This document shows positions 51,701 through 63,599 of a stretch of DNA of 64,000 bases, one piece after another (position 1 is the stretch's first letter; every line of letters starts with the position of its first letter). The stretch comes from Citrus sinensis (taxonomy: Eukaryota; Streptophyta; Magnoliopsida; Sapindales; Rutaceae): contig NC_068562.1 of assembly GCF_022201045.2 (NCBI RefSeq), forward strand, positions 1,736,001 through 1,800,000. Reading direction: 5' to 3'. A program made the position numbers and the translations under genes. The notes beneath the pieces are model-generated. The model was not told the DNA's origin. It was given only the letters and a program-made list of their open reading frames with translations, and did no database searches.

Positions 51701-54019
51701 CCGTCCTACAATTAATTTTCGTGTGCTATATAAGGCACATTTTTTATTCTCTTCCTTTTATTTATTTTAAGTTTTATTATACTCCAATTACTGTCTGGTT
51801 GGAAATATATGGTTGTTGATTGATTAGGGTACTTAACTACGTCTAACTAGCTAGGGCTCAAAGTAATCCATAATTGCTATGGGTTTGGAGGAAATTAAAT
51901 GATGTAATTAGTTGAGTGTGCAGCCATCTGAAGAGAAAGAACAAAAATAATTTTTAAAAAAAAATGAGGGGAGAATCCACAGCCAAACTGGGAGTGTCCT
52001 TTCTGTGAAATTAAGTTTCTGAACCAGGAAATAGGCATAGGAAGACTTTGTCATATTCATTTCCGGTGAAGTATCTTAATTATCAATATATACTATTATA
52101 CTGTTATGTTGGCAGATCTGTACAGAGATATGATGACATATTATTCTAATTTGCGAAGGATTGATGACATTCCCGATAAAGAAGACACGATAGATAGAGC
52201 ACCACAATACTTTTATGACCAACACCCTAATTTGAACCATTTTATGAGTAACTTCTCGAGTACTTCTATTGTGATGTCAAACGTGTAATTTTTGAACCTT
52301 AATACAAAAATGAGAAGAATTCAGTTGAAAAAAAAAATGCAATAACAACACGAGGAGGGTGAGATTTTCATGAATTCAAGTTGCTGAATAAAGTTTAAAT
52401 TAAGATAAACCACATGGCCCCCCCTAAGTAGCACAACATATCTTAGGTTCTTTCCCACCAATGTGAGCTAGATTTGACCTTAAATGCATTTTTTCCTCAT
52501 TATAAGCATTGTATTATGCGCATAAATTAACAACCAAGAAATTAAAAGATTTCACCCATTAAACTAACTAGCACCCCAACAATATTGTCACCAGTGGCTC
52601 ATGTACAAAATAAAATAATTTCTTGACATTAATTATAATCAAATTTGAAGTTTGAGCTCTTTTTTCAATATTTTTCCGTATTAATTAGGCAACGGATTGG
52701 AGGGTATTTGAAGGCTTTATTTTTTCCATTTTTTTTAAAAAAAATATAGAGTAGCAAGGGGATAAATCCAGCTGTCACTCTGACGACAAAATGTAATATT
52801 TTATACTAATGATCAGATGGATTGATGATAGATTTCTCATGACCAGACATGCTGAAAGACAATAGTACAGAGTCACTAAAGCAACTTCTTTTTTTTTTTT
52901 TTTTGGGTCATGCTATCAAGCTACCTGGTGAATTTTAATTATTTCAGAAAAATATGGTATAAACAACTAAATTGAAAATAAAGCCCGTCTCATGGGCATA
53001 GATTATGGTAATTAAATTTATCATTGGTACTGGATCAACTCAACAAAGCGAAAAAAATCCTTCAAACGAAACCATGTCGTATAAGGGTGACTTTCATGAA
53101 TTCCTCTTCCCATTCAGCTCTACGAGTCTATGCAGAGCTATTTTGTCCCACGCGCCACAAAAACTACGGAAAAGAAACTCGTATAGTCTTTTGTATGCCT
53201 TTAATTAGTTCAGATGAGCGCAATTGTCTATCTAGCTTGTAAGTAAAACCATACAAAATTTGCTCCAGCTTTCAAATAAATTCTCGACATTAGTCTAAAG
53301 TCTTAAATACGATATTTGGCTGTCTTTTTCGATTTGAGAGTAAGGAAGACAGATCTAGAGAAAACACACAGGCATACTCCTAATATTAACAGTCTTGTTA
53401 AGGTTGTAGTTTCTACAGTTCTTGGGTTAAGTACATATGGTTGAACTAATTAACCATCAACTATTGCATTAATTTAACTTTAGGTATAAGCTAGACCTGT
53501 GAACTTTTTCATGGTATCATTGTCAAACTTACAAGTAGCCCCATGCTGTTTTACCATGTACTAAAAACGTAACATGACAATATATAAACTTAAGGGTGGC
53601 TAGCATGTGACAAGAAGTGTTACGAAAGTAATCCAACATCGGCTAAGAAAAATTCTTGAACAAAATATATAAGTTTGATGCAACCTTCAACTCTTTAGCT
53701 AACTTTTGACAATGAGATAAGTTTAAGGACTAGCAATCTTACATGTGATCATATTGTATTGTCATGTTTCAAAATCACTACAGCTTTTCTTCCTAAGTTC
53801 TATTTTGAATTATTTTTACTTGAATATCTACTAGTTCCTTGACCTAATAAAAGTTTAACTAAGTTTCAAAGGTAAGATTTTAAACAATAGCATTTAAGGT
53901 TGTTTAACATTCCTCTGTCTGTGCAAGGCTCACTTGAGCTCCTTACATAAACCCAACATAGGCAGTTTCATTAATTACCTACTAATATACCATATTAAGA
54001 AATAGCTTAATCTAAAACT

Positions 54020-54043
54020 CACACACACACACACACACACACA
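54020..54043. repeat. (CA)12 microsatellite
   Basis: Twenty-four bases of CA repeat. Confidence 0.95.
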
Positions 54044-54166
54044 TCAATGTATCAAACTTGCAACAGAGAAGTACATTATCTTGTTTTCAGTGTTCTAGTT
54101 CCAGATTTATTACAATAACCTGTCCTATTTACCAAACATTGTTCATCGGCCTATTTCAATATTCCC

Positions 54167-54187
54167 GCCCCCCCCCCCTCCCCCCCC
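54167..54187. repeat. C-rich homopolymer tract
   Basis: About 21 bases almost all C, broken by one T, followed by A8; unusual in this AT-rich region. Confidence 0.9.
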
Positions 54188-56570
54188 AAAAAAAAGGGAA
54201 GAAGTTTTTATTCCTTTCCTGAGTAGACATTGACTTATAAAACACATCTATAAATAGAAAGATTGACATATGATAGAACATTAATGTAGTTTCTTCAAGG
54301 TTCACGTTGAATTTAATGAGATTTTTTTTAGAAAATTACAAGTAAAAATGTCAAAGTTAAAATCTAGAAATATCTAGGTGTCAGTTAGATAGTGAAGCGG
54401 TGAGATGAGTTGAGAAGTGAAAGCGGTTAAATGTATGGTTAAAAGATCACAAGTATGTTAGTTTGCTAGGTTACATATAATGTAACATATAATTGACCCA
54501 AAAGAAATTTTTATGAGCCCTTAATTATGTGATAGGTAAAAATTGAGTTGTACAAAAAAACTAATTTTGGGTTAGTGCAAGTTAGGGATGATGTATATAA
54601 GTGATGGACAATCACACAAGAAAGGAAAAACATTCGCAGCCCTGTCTTTCCTTTCTTTATCCAAATATTACCCAACAACTTTCAACTTTACTCAGATACA
54701 CCCTTCTCGCAAAATATAAACTTCCCCAAATAATAACAGTTTGCTTAAGTGAAAATCTCATCAAAGGTGAACAAGAAAATTTAAATGAGAAAACAAGGAG
54801 AATGTACAAAAGAAATGTGCTACTAGTAAATTTCCGAAAATCATATAGTATATTATACCCTAATGTAACTTTTATGTATAGAAGGAGCCGCTTAGCTCAT
54901 ATAGGCAGCTATATTGCCAGCCTAGCATCACCGTAGTGAACATGTCAGAATACTAAAGAACCTTATAGCCTGTAATAAGCACCATAGTTGTTCTAAGAAT
55001 TGACACTGCAGTCGTGCGTGTTATAACAAATAACTGTTTCACTTACTTCTAACATTTGTTGTAAATATGCTCCCGCATTCAAGCAGGTCAAAAGCTAAGT
55101 AGCATTTCCTGGTGAATTCATGTGACTTTACTTCTTTTTATATGCTTATACTAAGCTAAATCCATTTCATCAACTGAAAAAAGCAATCATTTAACGTGCC
55201 CTATGTGGCTATATGAGCATGAACTCTTAATATAGAAATCAAATACCTCTTCTAAAAATTACATTTTCTCAAATAAAATAAAAATTTGCTTGTGGGAGCT
55301 GAGACGAAATAATGTTACTGTATCATTTATTTGAGAAAAAAAGGAAAAGAAATGTTATTGACTTATTGTGCTGGTTCTCTTTTTGTAAAAAGAATAGAAT
55401 ATGTATCGAGCAGAAAGTTGGTAAATTAAGGAAAGATTCTCAATCATTCTGCTTCGTTCAGACATTCTAAAACTTCACTTAATGGGAAACAAACAGTCAT
55501 TGTAATAATGTATACAACCCAAGGCATGCAGCTACATTTATACGCCCATGTAATTAATTATACGTACTACTTTCTAGCAGAAGGTGCGTTAAACTTAGAC
55601 TAGAGGGTGATAAGAAATTTTTCCCCTTGTATCATCAATGTCACATCTATGCGTGCCTATCCTAATCAAGAAAATGATGATCACAATCATCACACACTAA
55701 ACTTACTGTATACATACAGAAATATAGATGGAGAAAGAGAGAGAGTGTTACCATAAATTAATTATTATTATTAGAGCATTGATAATTGAATACCATTAAA
55801 ACATCACCAAACTATTTATGCTACAGTACTATGCTTTTGTCATAATACTATTTTGTTAGTGGTGAAATATCACTCTTCCTCTTATTATTTCATATTCACC
55901 TTTGAAGAAGTTGAAAGGTTAGCTCTTGCATGGCTGGACACACCTCCCATGCCGCGATAAGCAAAGGACGAAGACTTTGTTGAATGTGCAAGCAAACACG
56001 AAACCAAGAATTTTTTTTTTTTCCCCATTTGAAATCGGCAAGTAGGGAGAGGAAAAGAAAAAAGCCTTCCATATTCAAAACTAACCAGAAAGCGCAATGA
56101 AAATCAAATCCCCAGAACACAAATTCAACTAAAAAGACACCATATATATATATAATAAAAATTGAAGAGAAAAACCCCAAAGAAAAATAAGAAGAAACAG
56201 ACACAACATGGTCACAGCAAAACACTGATGGCCGCTTGCCCTTGAAGGACAAAAAGATGAGAATAAGAATGATATATAATCATAAAGAGATAATGTGAAC
56301 TAAAGGTTTGAAATTAGTGCGAGAAAATTCAACATAGCCCCTCTCGATCTCGTGATCTGTTCAATTAATTTGTTTGAAATTACTTTGTTTTTTTTCTCAC
56401 TAGCTAGCTCCTACTTAATTAAATGGGTTGATATCAAATCAACCGAAAACAACATTAGCAAATAAGAAATAATATTTAATCTAAAGTAGACTAGAGAGAT
56501 GGACTGATCACTGAGAGAGACGGGGGGTAGTTAAAAAGAGAAGTGACATGGTGGTTTTTAACAATTACGA

Positions 56571-58035
56571 TTAGGAAGACCTTGGGCTTGGGAAGAATTG
56601 CGTACCAGCAGCAGCCATGAAAGTGGTGAATGGAGTTGGGTATAAAGAAGAAGGATCTAGAAACGCTGCAGTAGAGGACGAAGCTGTAACAGCAGCAGCA
56701 GCAGGGCTAACAGGTGTGGCCGTGGTGTTGACGGGGTCAGGGCCAGCACCAGCAGTTACGAGATTCAGTGGCTGAAGTTGAATTCCGCCACCGGAAGAGC
56801 TTTCACCAGTCGTGTAGGTGCTTTCAGGTCCTTGGTCATAGAGAATTCCTTTGAACAAATGCCCTCCTATGTTCACTGAAGTTTGATATGCGAACTGATC
56901 CTCACTATCATCAATGCCGCTCACTTTCACGCATCTAAATACCGCTTGGGTACTCACTTCACCCGGTAGATTCTCTGTTACTTCAAACCCTATAATCAGT
57001 TAAACCCAGATAATAAAAACCGATGGATTATCTTAATTTTCATAATTATTAAATCAAAAGGAGTTCATTTAATTATTTTTTAAGCGGGTAGCCACATAGA
57101 TGATGAAACGCTACACTTGCTTTTGCTACACATATATCAACAAAGACACACTCACACACAAAGAGGAAAAGAGAAAAAGAAAAGCGCCGATGGGGGGTTC
57201 GATTTCAATATTACACGCAATAGAATAGATACACCACACACACAAGGCCTTTCTTTTTCTTTTTCTCGGGGTTTCCTCCTAGAAGAATTTCTGTAAATGC
57301 TGTCCCATAACTATGGTTCAGGGTCAATCTTTGAAACTGTGAGGGTTTTAAAGAGACAAAATTTATGTGATAAAGAAAAAAAAAAGAAAAAAAAAAAGAA
57401 AAAAAGAACAAAAGTGTACCAGAGGCGTTAGCGGGCAAGCGACTGCAAGCAAGAGAGGAGGAGATGGGATTTGCCTCCCTCGGCCTTTTGTTAGTCTCCC
57501 CACGAAGTTGAAGCCGTTGCTGCTGCAAAGCTAGTTGTTGTTGCTTCTCTCGGCGTTTAGAAGCGGCAACCCAAGTACTTTTAACATGTGTTTGGCAGTC
57601 GAATCCTCGGCTCTTGCAGCAAGTTCTGCATCGCATGTGAGCACAGTCTTTCTTGGCTTGGTTGCCGCAATCTTGGCAACTCATTCCTCCACCAATTCCA
57701 CTGCTACTCCTCACCATCATGAACGCCGATCTTGATGAAGAATTATCAATACCGCCGACCACGTTGATTGCGCTTCTGCTGATGGGTCCCATCCCTAAAC
57801 CAGCAGCTGCTGAGGATGAGTATAGATCTTGCTGTTGCTGCTGTCTCTGTTGAAGCAGGAGTTCAGCTTGTTGTTGCCATAATTCGAAAGAAGCACCCTG
57901 CTTGTAAGAAATGTCTTCATTTTTATACCAGAACCAATTCTCAGGAGTAATTGGGTTTGCTGGATTATGTTGTTGGTCTTCCTGATTGTTGTTGCTGCTG
58001 CTTGAAACTCTACCTAATGAAAAAAAGCCTGCCAT
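56571..58035 (-). CDS. SRS: SHI/STY (SRS) family zinc-finger transcription factor
   Basis: Two exons: 58035-57420 and 56989-56571, giving 344 residues. The RING-like zinc finger spans Cys120 to His150 ([12 protein letters not shown], then [13 protein letters not shown], then THVKSTW). The family-specific IGGH motif is residues 246-249 within a conserved block starting VFRCVKVS. The N-terminus (MAGFFSLG, then LWQQQAELL) and the end ([12 protein letters not shown]) match the STY1/SRS5 type. Gln-rich stretch at about 53-69 and a Ser/Ala-rich region. Family role: activators of auxin synthesis genes such as YUCCA, acting in gynoecium, stamen and leaf development, nuclear. The intron comes right after the zinc-finger exon, as usual in the family. 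Which of SHI, STY1, SRS5 or SRS7 is the orthologue cannot be settled by eye. Confidence 0.94.
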
Positions 58036-59347
58036 ATTGCCTCCTCAACACCTGACCTAGACCTCAATTGTGACAGAACATCCATATCAAAATCTCTATC
58101 TAGCTTTGAATTCTCTTGTTACTTCCCAAATATTACATGGGAAATTTGCATCTTTTTTTTTTCCCTTGATTTTCTTGGAAAAAATGTGAGAAAAGAAAAA
58201 GAAAAAAGAAAGTTTTCTGTTTAGCAACTCGAAAATTCCAAATTATAAGTAGCGTATTTGCGTAAGTCTCAGTCTGAATTCCGGTTGAGACACACGTCGA
58301 GCAGTGTAATTGAGGGGCAGTCTTCAATTCCTTTCTTTGGCTTCGATCTTCTTCTTTATCGCAGTGCTGGTTTTGATATTTCTAAGCATTAATTCGAAAG
58401 CCCATACAGTTAACAGCTCTCTCTCTTTATATCTGCAGCCGCCATGCCATGCACTCCTTATTTCTCTCTCTTCTGTTATTACTATACACTACCCTCACCC
58501 TTGCTGTATGTAAATAGCTAATCAATTCTCTCTCTCTCTCTCTCTCAAAAGTTTTTTTTTTTTTTTTTTTTGGGATTCTGAGCAAAGCTATGCACTCTCT
58601 TCTCCTGTGTCTGTTGAACAAAACGCCTATCTCTCTCTCACTCTTTAAAAAACTGAGACTTTCACTTAACTAGTTAACTGTCTCTCTTCGTTTCCTATCT
58701 GTGGATGTCAGTTCTCATTGCAAATGGAATCATATCATCATCGTCATCATCTGTGACCCTCTTTCCCATCCAACGGTCTTTCTCTTGCCATGTGTCAATC
58801 CACTATCCTTTTCCTTTTCTGTCCCTTTGCACCGGAAAAACCGCTACTTTTTTTCTTTTATTTTATTTTTATTTTTTAAAAAAAATAAATAAATATGAAT
58901 TACTTATTATCCACCGCATCAAAGCCTTTGCTTGATTTTCCTCGTCTCATTCTCTGATCTTTGGCTTAAATTACTTGTACAGATTATAATTTTTTTACAT
59001 TTCATGAAAATATAATTATTGTTACAACACCCAAAAGTTGAAGCGGTAAAGCAAATTCTAGTCGATTGTTGTTACGCGGGGCATTTTCTAATTAATTAAT
59101 CTTCCAATTTTCTTTTATTATTAAATTATTGTCTCGTGATAGATTTGGGCAGTGAAAAAGAGGCGTATTTATCGAATTCGTAAAAAAAATAATCATGTCT
59201 CATGTATGCACTGTGATTGTAACAGGGGAACACAGCGCCTCCTTCCCGTACCTTTTTGTCTTTTAAAATTGTTTATGATATTCAAAATTATTATAATAAT
59301 TTTAAATCATCATGTCTTATTGTCATTGTTCAAGAAATACATTATCT
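58036..59347. other. Upstream region of the SRS gene
   Basis: Promoter and leader region with CT-rich tracts near 58419-58427 and (TC)n near 58525-58546, followed by T18 runs. Long pyrimidine tracts are common in plant 5' UTRs. No other gene. Confidence 0.5.
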
Positions 59348-59702
59348 GCCACTTGGGCTTGTAGCCCAATAGTAGACAATTACCTTCAAAGTTAAGCATG
59401 ACTATGAGGGCAATGGTTCGAGTCTCCACGGACTCAACCTCCTTCAATTAAATATAATTGTATAGAGATTTCTATAAACGTCTTTCTCCCTTGCGAAATG
59501 CGAGTGGAGTAGAGACATTCCTCCTCCGTGAGGGGTATTTAGGATGGACATGTACTTCATAGAATAAAAATGTAATAATATAAGTCTCATGTATATATAT
59601 CTGATTGTAAATATCAGTGTAATGACCTGCTGTCATAGCAGTTGTATATATATCTGTGTAATGCAGTAACCTGATGCTTAATCAGTTTAAAAAAATAATA
59701 AT
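59348..59702 (+). mobile_element. tRNA-derived SINE with perfect 12-bp TSD
   Basis: Box-A-like GGGCTTGTAGCCCAATAG near 59354 and box-B GGTTCGAGTC near 59414. The body has 'cgaaatgcgagtggagtagag', shared with the SINE at 28877-29159. The 3' third carries two copies of a 'tgtatatatatctg...gtaat' motif and an A-rich end. The direct repeat AATACATTATCT occurs at 59336-59347 and 59703-59714 without mismatch. Length is 355 bp. Confidence 0.88.
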
Positions 59703-59714
59703 AATACATTATCT

Positions 59715-61005
59715 AATTCTTTTTTTATTATTATATCAAGTGACTTTTGGGGACCATTTTTTACGGTATTTCTTAAATATTGTGCACTCTCTATTTCCAG
59801 GAGACGATAAGTTATGGAAGTTGACTTATACAGTTGAGGACAATTCCGTCTTTTTTTCTGTTCATTTCACAAGACGGACCCGCCGGCCTGCGGCCCTGGC
59901 ACATGAGGCCTACTGACTATGAAATCGTTTCCGTACAAAATATTTGGGCAATACATATAAATATATATATATATATATAAAAATAACAAAAAAACCTTAT
60001 ATTATTATTATTATTATTATTATTAGCTATAAGTTTTGGCAGCACTATATTTTCGGGAGGGTGAGTGATAGTCACAGGCAATCATTTTGTAAGGAAAATA
60101 TGGTAGCAGGGGAGTGGGGGACAGTGAACCTCGTGCGTGTCCAAACTTCTAATGCTTCCACATAAAATGGGGCCTACAGTCTTTTGTGGGCTCAAATTAC
60201 AGTGACGTGGCAAGATTCCCAAAGGAGCAGCTCGTATTCCCACGTTCTCCCCAATAATGTTACTCAAGTCTTTTTATCTTTTTCTATCAACATTTGTTGC
60301 TATTGATCCTGATAAAGTATTTTTTAAGCAGCTAGAATTCAGGAGAGTAAGGGTTTTTAAAATAAATAATTTAAATTTTATTCATCCTGCCGCCCTTTGA
60401 AAAAAAAAAAAACATATTATCTTCGATAGTTCCCGCAACTGAATTTTAATTGTAAGCTCTATTATTCTACGAACAGATATTATTGTCTCTATTGGAAAAT
60501 GCAGATATGTGTACGAAGAAAACGAAATTTGATACTGGGGGCCTATAATATAATAGACAATTTATTTAAATTGACTTCTTGTGAAAATTTGGGATTTGCA
60601 TTTTTATTGATTTGTAATTCTCAAATTTACAAGTCTACATTAATTGGGAGATGCTTATTATTTGTTTAACATTTATAATTTGTAAGGGCATCTCAAAGAA
60701 TATAAATAAGATAATAAATTATCTTTAATATTCTATATTACATATGTTAATTAATTTTATTACAATTTATGACGTTTTTATATGAAAAATATTCATAAAA
60801 ATTATGAAGATTAATAATGGTAATTTGAAGAAAAATAAAAAGATAAAAATAATAATCGGCCACTATATATTATCACAAGTCATACAAAGATGGGTAATAA
60901 TGCTAATTATTAAATTTTATTTAGGTAAAGATGAAAATTAATTAATTAGATAGGGATATTTTGGAAAACATATTTTAATGATATCATTCAGACTTTTTAG
61001 ATTAA
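59715..61005. other. Intergenic, AT-rich
   Basis: No gene seen. ATT-type microsatellite at about 59999-60025. Confidence 0.45.
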
Positions 61006-61427
61006 GGCTTCGTTTAGTACAACTTTTCAAGTAGAGCTTATTTAAGCAGAGCTTTTGGCAATAGAGCTTTTACAAATAGAGTTTTTACCTTAAAAAATTT
61101 AGTTGTTTAGTTGTCAATAAGAGTTTTTATTAAAAATCTATGAAATTACTTTAATAAGTTTTTTAAAGTTATGTTATGCAAATTATAAAATAAGATTGTG
61201 AAATAAGTAGATGATATTTTGGATATTTTAACATTTAAAAAAAGTTTTTCAACCTCTACTTCCAAAAGCCCAAAATTTAAGCTTTTACTAGTAGAAACAA
61301 AATAACTTATTTAAACTCTAAAAGCTCTACCAACAAAAACAATCAAACAACAACAAAAAATTTTATAAGCGTTTATGAGATTAAATAACCACTTATGGCC
61401 ATTAGATAAGTCATACCAAACAGGCAC
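61006..61427. mobile_element. PIF/Harbinger-like MITE, copy 1
   Basis: 422 bp, no coding capacity. The imperfect terminal inverted repeats are GGCTTCGTTTAGTA at the left and, read from the right end, GTGCCTGTTTGGTA. A TAA flanks each end (61003-61005 and 61428-61430), the target duplication typical of PIF/Harbinger. It matches copy 2 at 62874-63347. Confidence 0.7.
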
Positions 61428-62873
61428 TAAGCAAAAAGCTAAAAAAATTAACTTACTAACTTAATTATTTAATGGCTGAAATTTTTTATTAAGTTAAAAA
61501 AATAAAATGACTTAATAACTTAACTGATTAAAATTAAGTTAATTATATCATTAAATCAAAAAAAGACAAACGGCTCCTTAGTTATTTTCCTAAAATTAAA
61601 ATGTGTCTTTTATTTTAAGGAGATTACTTAGGATACAAGGAGTACTATCTTCCATCTTAGTATTCAATGTGTATTTTTAAATAATCTCATTTTTTTCAAT
61701 TATTCAATCATTTCCTATTACCAAGTTTACTATTCGATACATCAGTCAACATTTTCCAAATCATAATTAAAAAGGATGTGGATTCTACTTTGACTAGAAG
61801 TCTAATCCTTCTCTATAAATAGGGTTGTGTTCTACACATTGAAGATAGTTCGCTACAAGTAGAAATATAGAATTTGGGTGCAAATAAGCAGCACTATAAG
61901 AATAAGTATTAGGTAAGTAGTGCCGCAAATATTCTGTATATAGTATGGGTGAATAGTGTCGGGACATGGATTGTTTCATGTTCATCTCAATCTATTATTA
62001 GACATCATTTGTTGATTGGTATCTATGGGAGAATGAGTGGTTTGCTGCAATGAAGGGATTCTACATCAAAGTTACAGATAAGAAGACGAGTGGTGTTTGT
62101 TAAGTAGATTCAACCAAGGTGGAGGCAAAAGTAAGAGGGAGTGTGAAATTGTGTAAGGTTCCAATAGGTTGTAATCTTTGCATACTTAATGAATTGCCTA
62201 TTCTTTTGGTGTGGTCTCTCGAAAGTAGGATTGCGATCCGACCCTTATAAAAATCTCTATGTGTTTTATTTTCTATAATTTTTATTACTCGCATTTAAAT
62301 TAATTAGCTTAATTAATCTAGGGTATAATTAGCCTCCATCTATAAAATAAATCAAAATTACCTAGCAATTATCTTTTGATCTGAGTTTTTTACACTAGTA
62401 ATATTAATGGTTAGCTACTTTTTTGGGATTTATTAGTGATTAGTTCTTTAAATTAAAGTAATATACTATAAATTTTGGGGTCTAACCACGTACTTTGGGG
62501 AACTATAGTACTATACCCTTCCGGTCTGTAAACTATCAGATGATAACAAAATCAACAAAAACTAACAAAATCTTACCATCTTATAGTGCATGGATTACAA
62601 GATAATGTGTCATACAATTGCCATAGTCATAGCTTAAATTTTGACCACATATGAGTAACATATAATTTTATAGTCAGGAACACTTGTACAAACTGAATAA
62701 CTGATATGGCAATATATAATTAGTTGACTAAAAATATAAAAATAAATTAATCATGTAGCTAGGTTCCTACCAATTTGTACAAAATTATTTGCAACTATAT
62801 CATCATTACATATATATGTTAAGATTTCTCCTAAGTTTGGATAAGTTTTGAGAGAATCTTGATTTGAGACTAA
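61428..62873. other. Intergenic with a Copia-like remnant (about 61800-62300)
   Basis: Around 61816 there is CTATAAATAGGG, resembling a Copia LTR promoter. A primer-site-like TTGGTATCT is near 62018, and 'aaggtggaggcaaaag', like the purine tract of Copia elements, is near 62117. No coding domain is present. It looks like a short, decayed LTR fossil whose ends I cannot fix. Confidence 0.35.
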
Positions 62874-63347
62874 GGCTCTATTTGGTATAATTTTTTAAAT
62901 ATATCTTTTACTTGCAATACACACACACACATACATATACATATACATACATATATATACTTATATACATACACACACATGTATGTATGTATGTGTATGC
63001 ATGCATGTATGTTTGAGTTGTGTTGATTGTCAATGAGAACTATAATTAAAAATTATAAAATTACTTTTAATAGACATGTTTTTTAAAATTATATTATGAA
63101 ATGAATGAAACAAGATTGTGAAATAAAAGAAAGGTACTTTAAACAATTTAACTCTTGAAAAAAAAATTCCACAATCTCTACCACCAAAAGCATAAAATTT
63201 AAGTTTTTTCTTAACAAAGGTAAGATATCTTATTTAATTCCCAAAACTTTACTCAAAATGGAACCAAACAATATTAAAATTTCTAAAAGAGCTTATGAAA
63301 TTAAATAAAAACTTATAATCATTAGATAAGACATACCAAATATTCAC
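62874..63347. mobile_element. PIF/Harbinger-like MITE, copy 2, with internal microsatellite
   Basis: 474 bp. The left end is GGCTCTATTTGGTA; the right end, read inward, is GTGAATATTTGGTA. TAA flanks both ends (62871-62873, 63348-63350). The right halves of copies 1 and 2 share 'attagataag-cataccaaa' and 'gcttatgaaattaaata'-like words. Copy 2 carries a TA/CA/TG microsatellite at about 62918-63013. Confidence 0.7.
62918..63013. repeat. Compound (CA)/(TA)/(TG)/(TATG) microsatellite
   Basis: About 95 bases of alternating purine-pyrimidine repeats inside MITE copy 2. Confidence 0.9.
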
Positions 63348-63565
63348 TAAAGCATTGAAAACTTAAATATAATTTTGTCGATGCACGTCTATAATACATA
63401 ATTGCACCGGATAAATTTGCATATCATGATTTTTTTTCAATTTCTTTTTGTTAAGAACTCATGAAAAAAGTATATGACATGTGTCCTTAAAATCAGAACT
63501 GCGGACGTTTATCTGGAATATTTATCTTTAAAAAAAAGGAGAGGCATAACTATTTCTCAAAAAGA

Positions 63566-63599
<34 letters not shown>

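Larger units (their letters stand above)
48760..56570. other. Long intergenic region, no supported gene
   Basis: Nearly 8 kb of AT-rich DNA. The longest frames (50733-51068 and 54601-54936, 111 codons each) lack family signatures and coding character. It contains a CA microsatellite and a C-rich tract (listed) and, at 3' end, the SRS gene's 3' flank. Non-coding RNA genes cannot be excluded by eye. Confidence 0.5.

Noticed and set aside
54601-54936. 111-codon open frame
   Set aside because: No recognisable domain, and no sign of neighbouring exons.
55896-56252. 118-codon frame rich in Phe and Ser downstream of the SRS gene
   Set aside because: Lies in the probable 3' flank of SRS; composition reflects pyrimidine-rich DNA on that strand.
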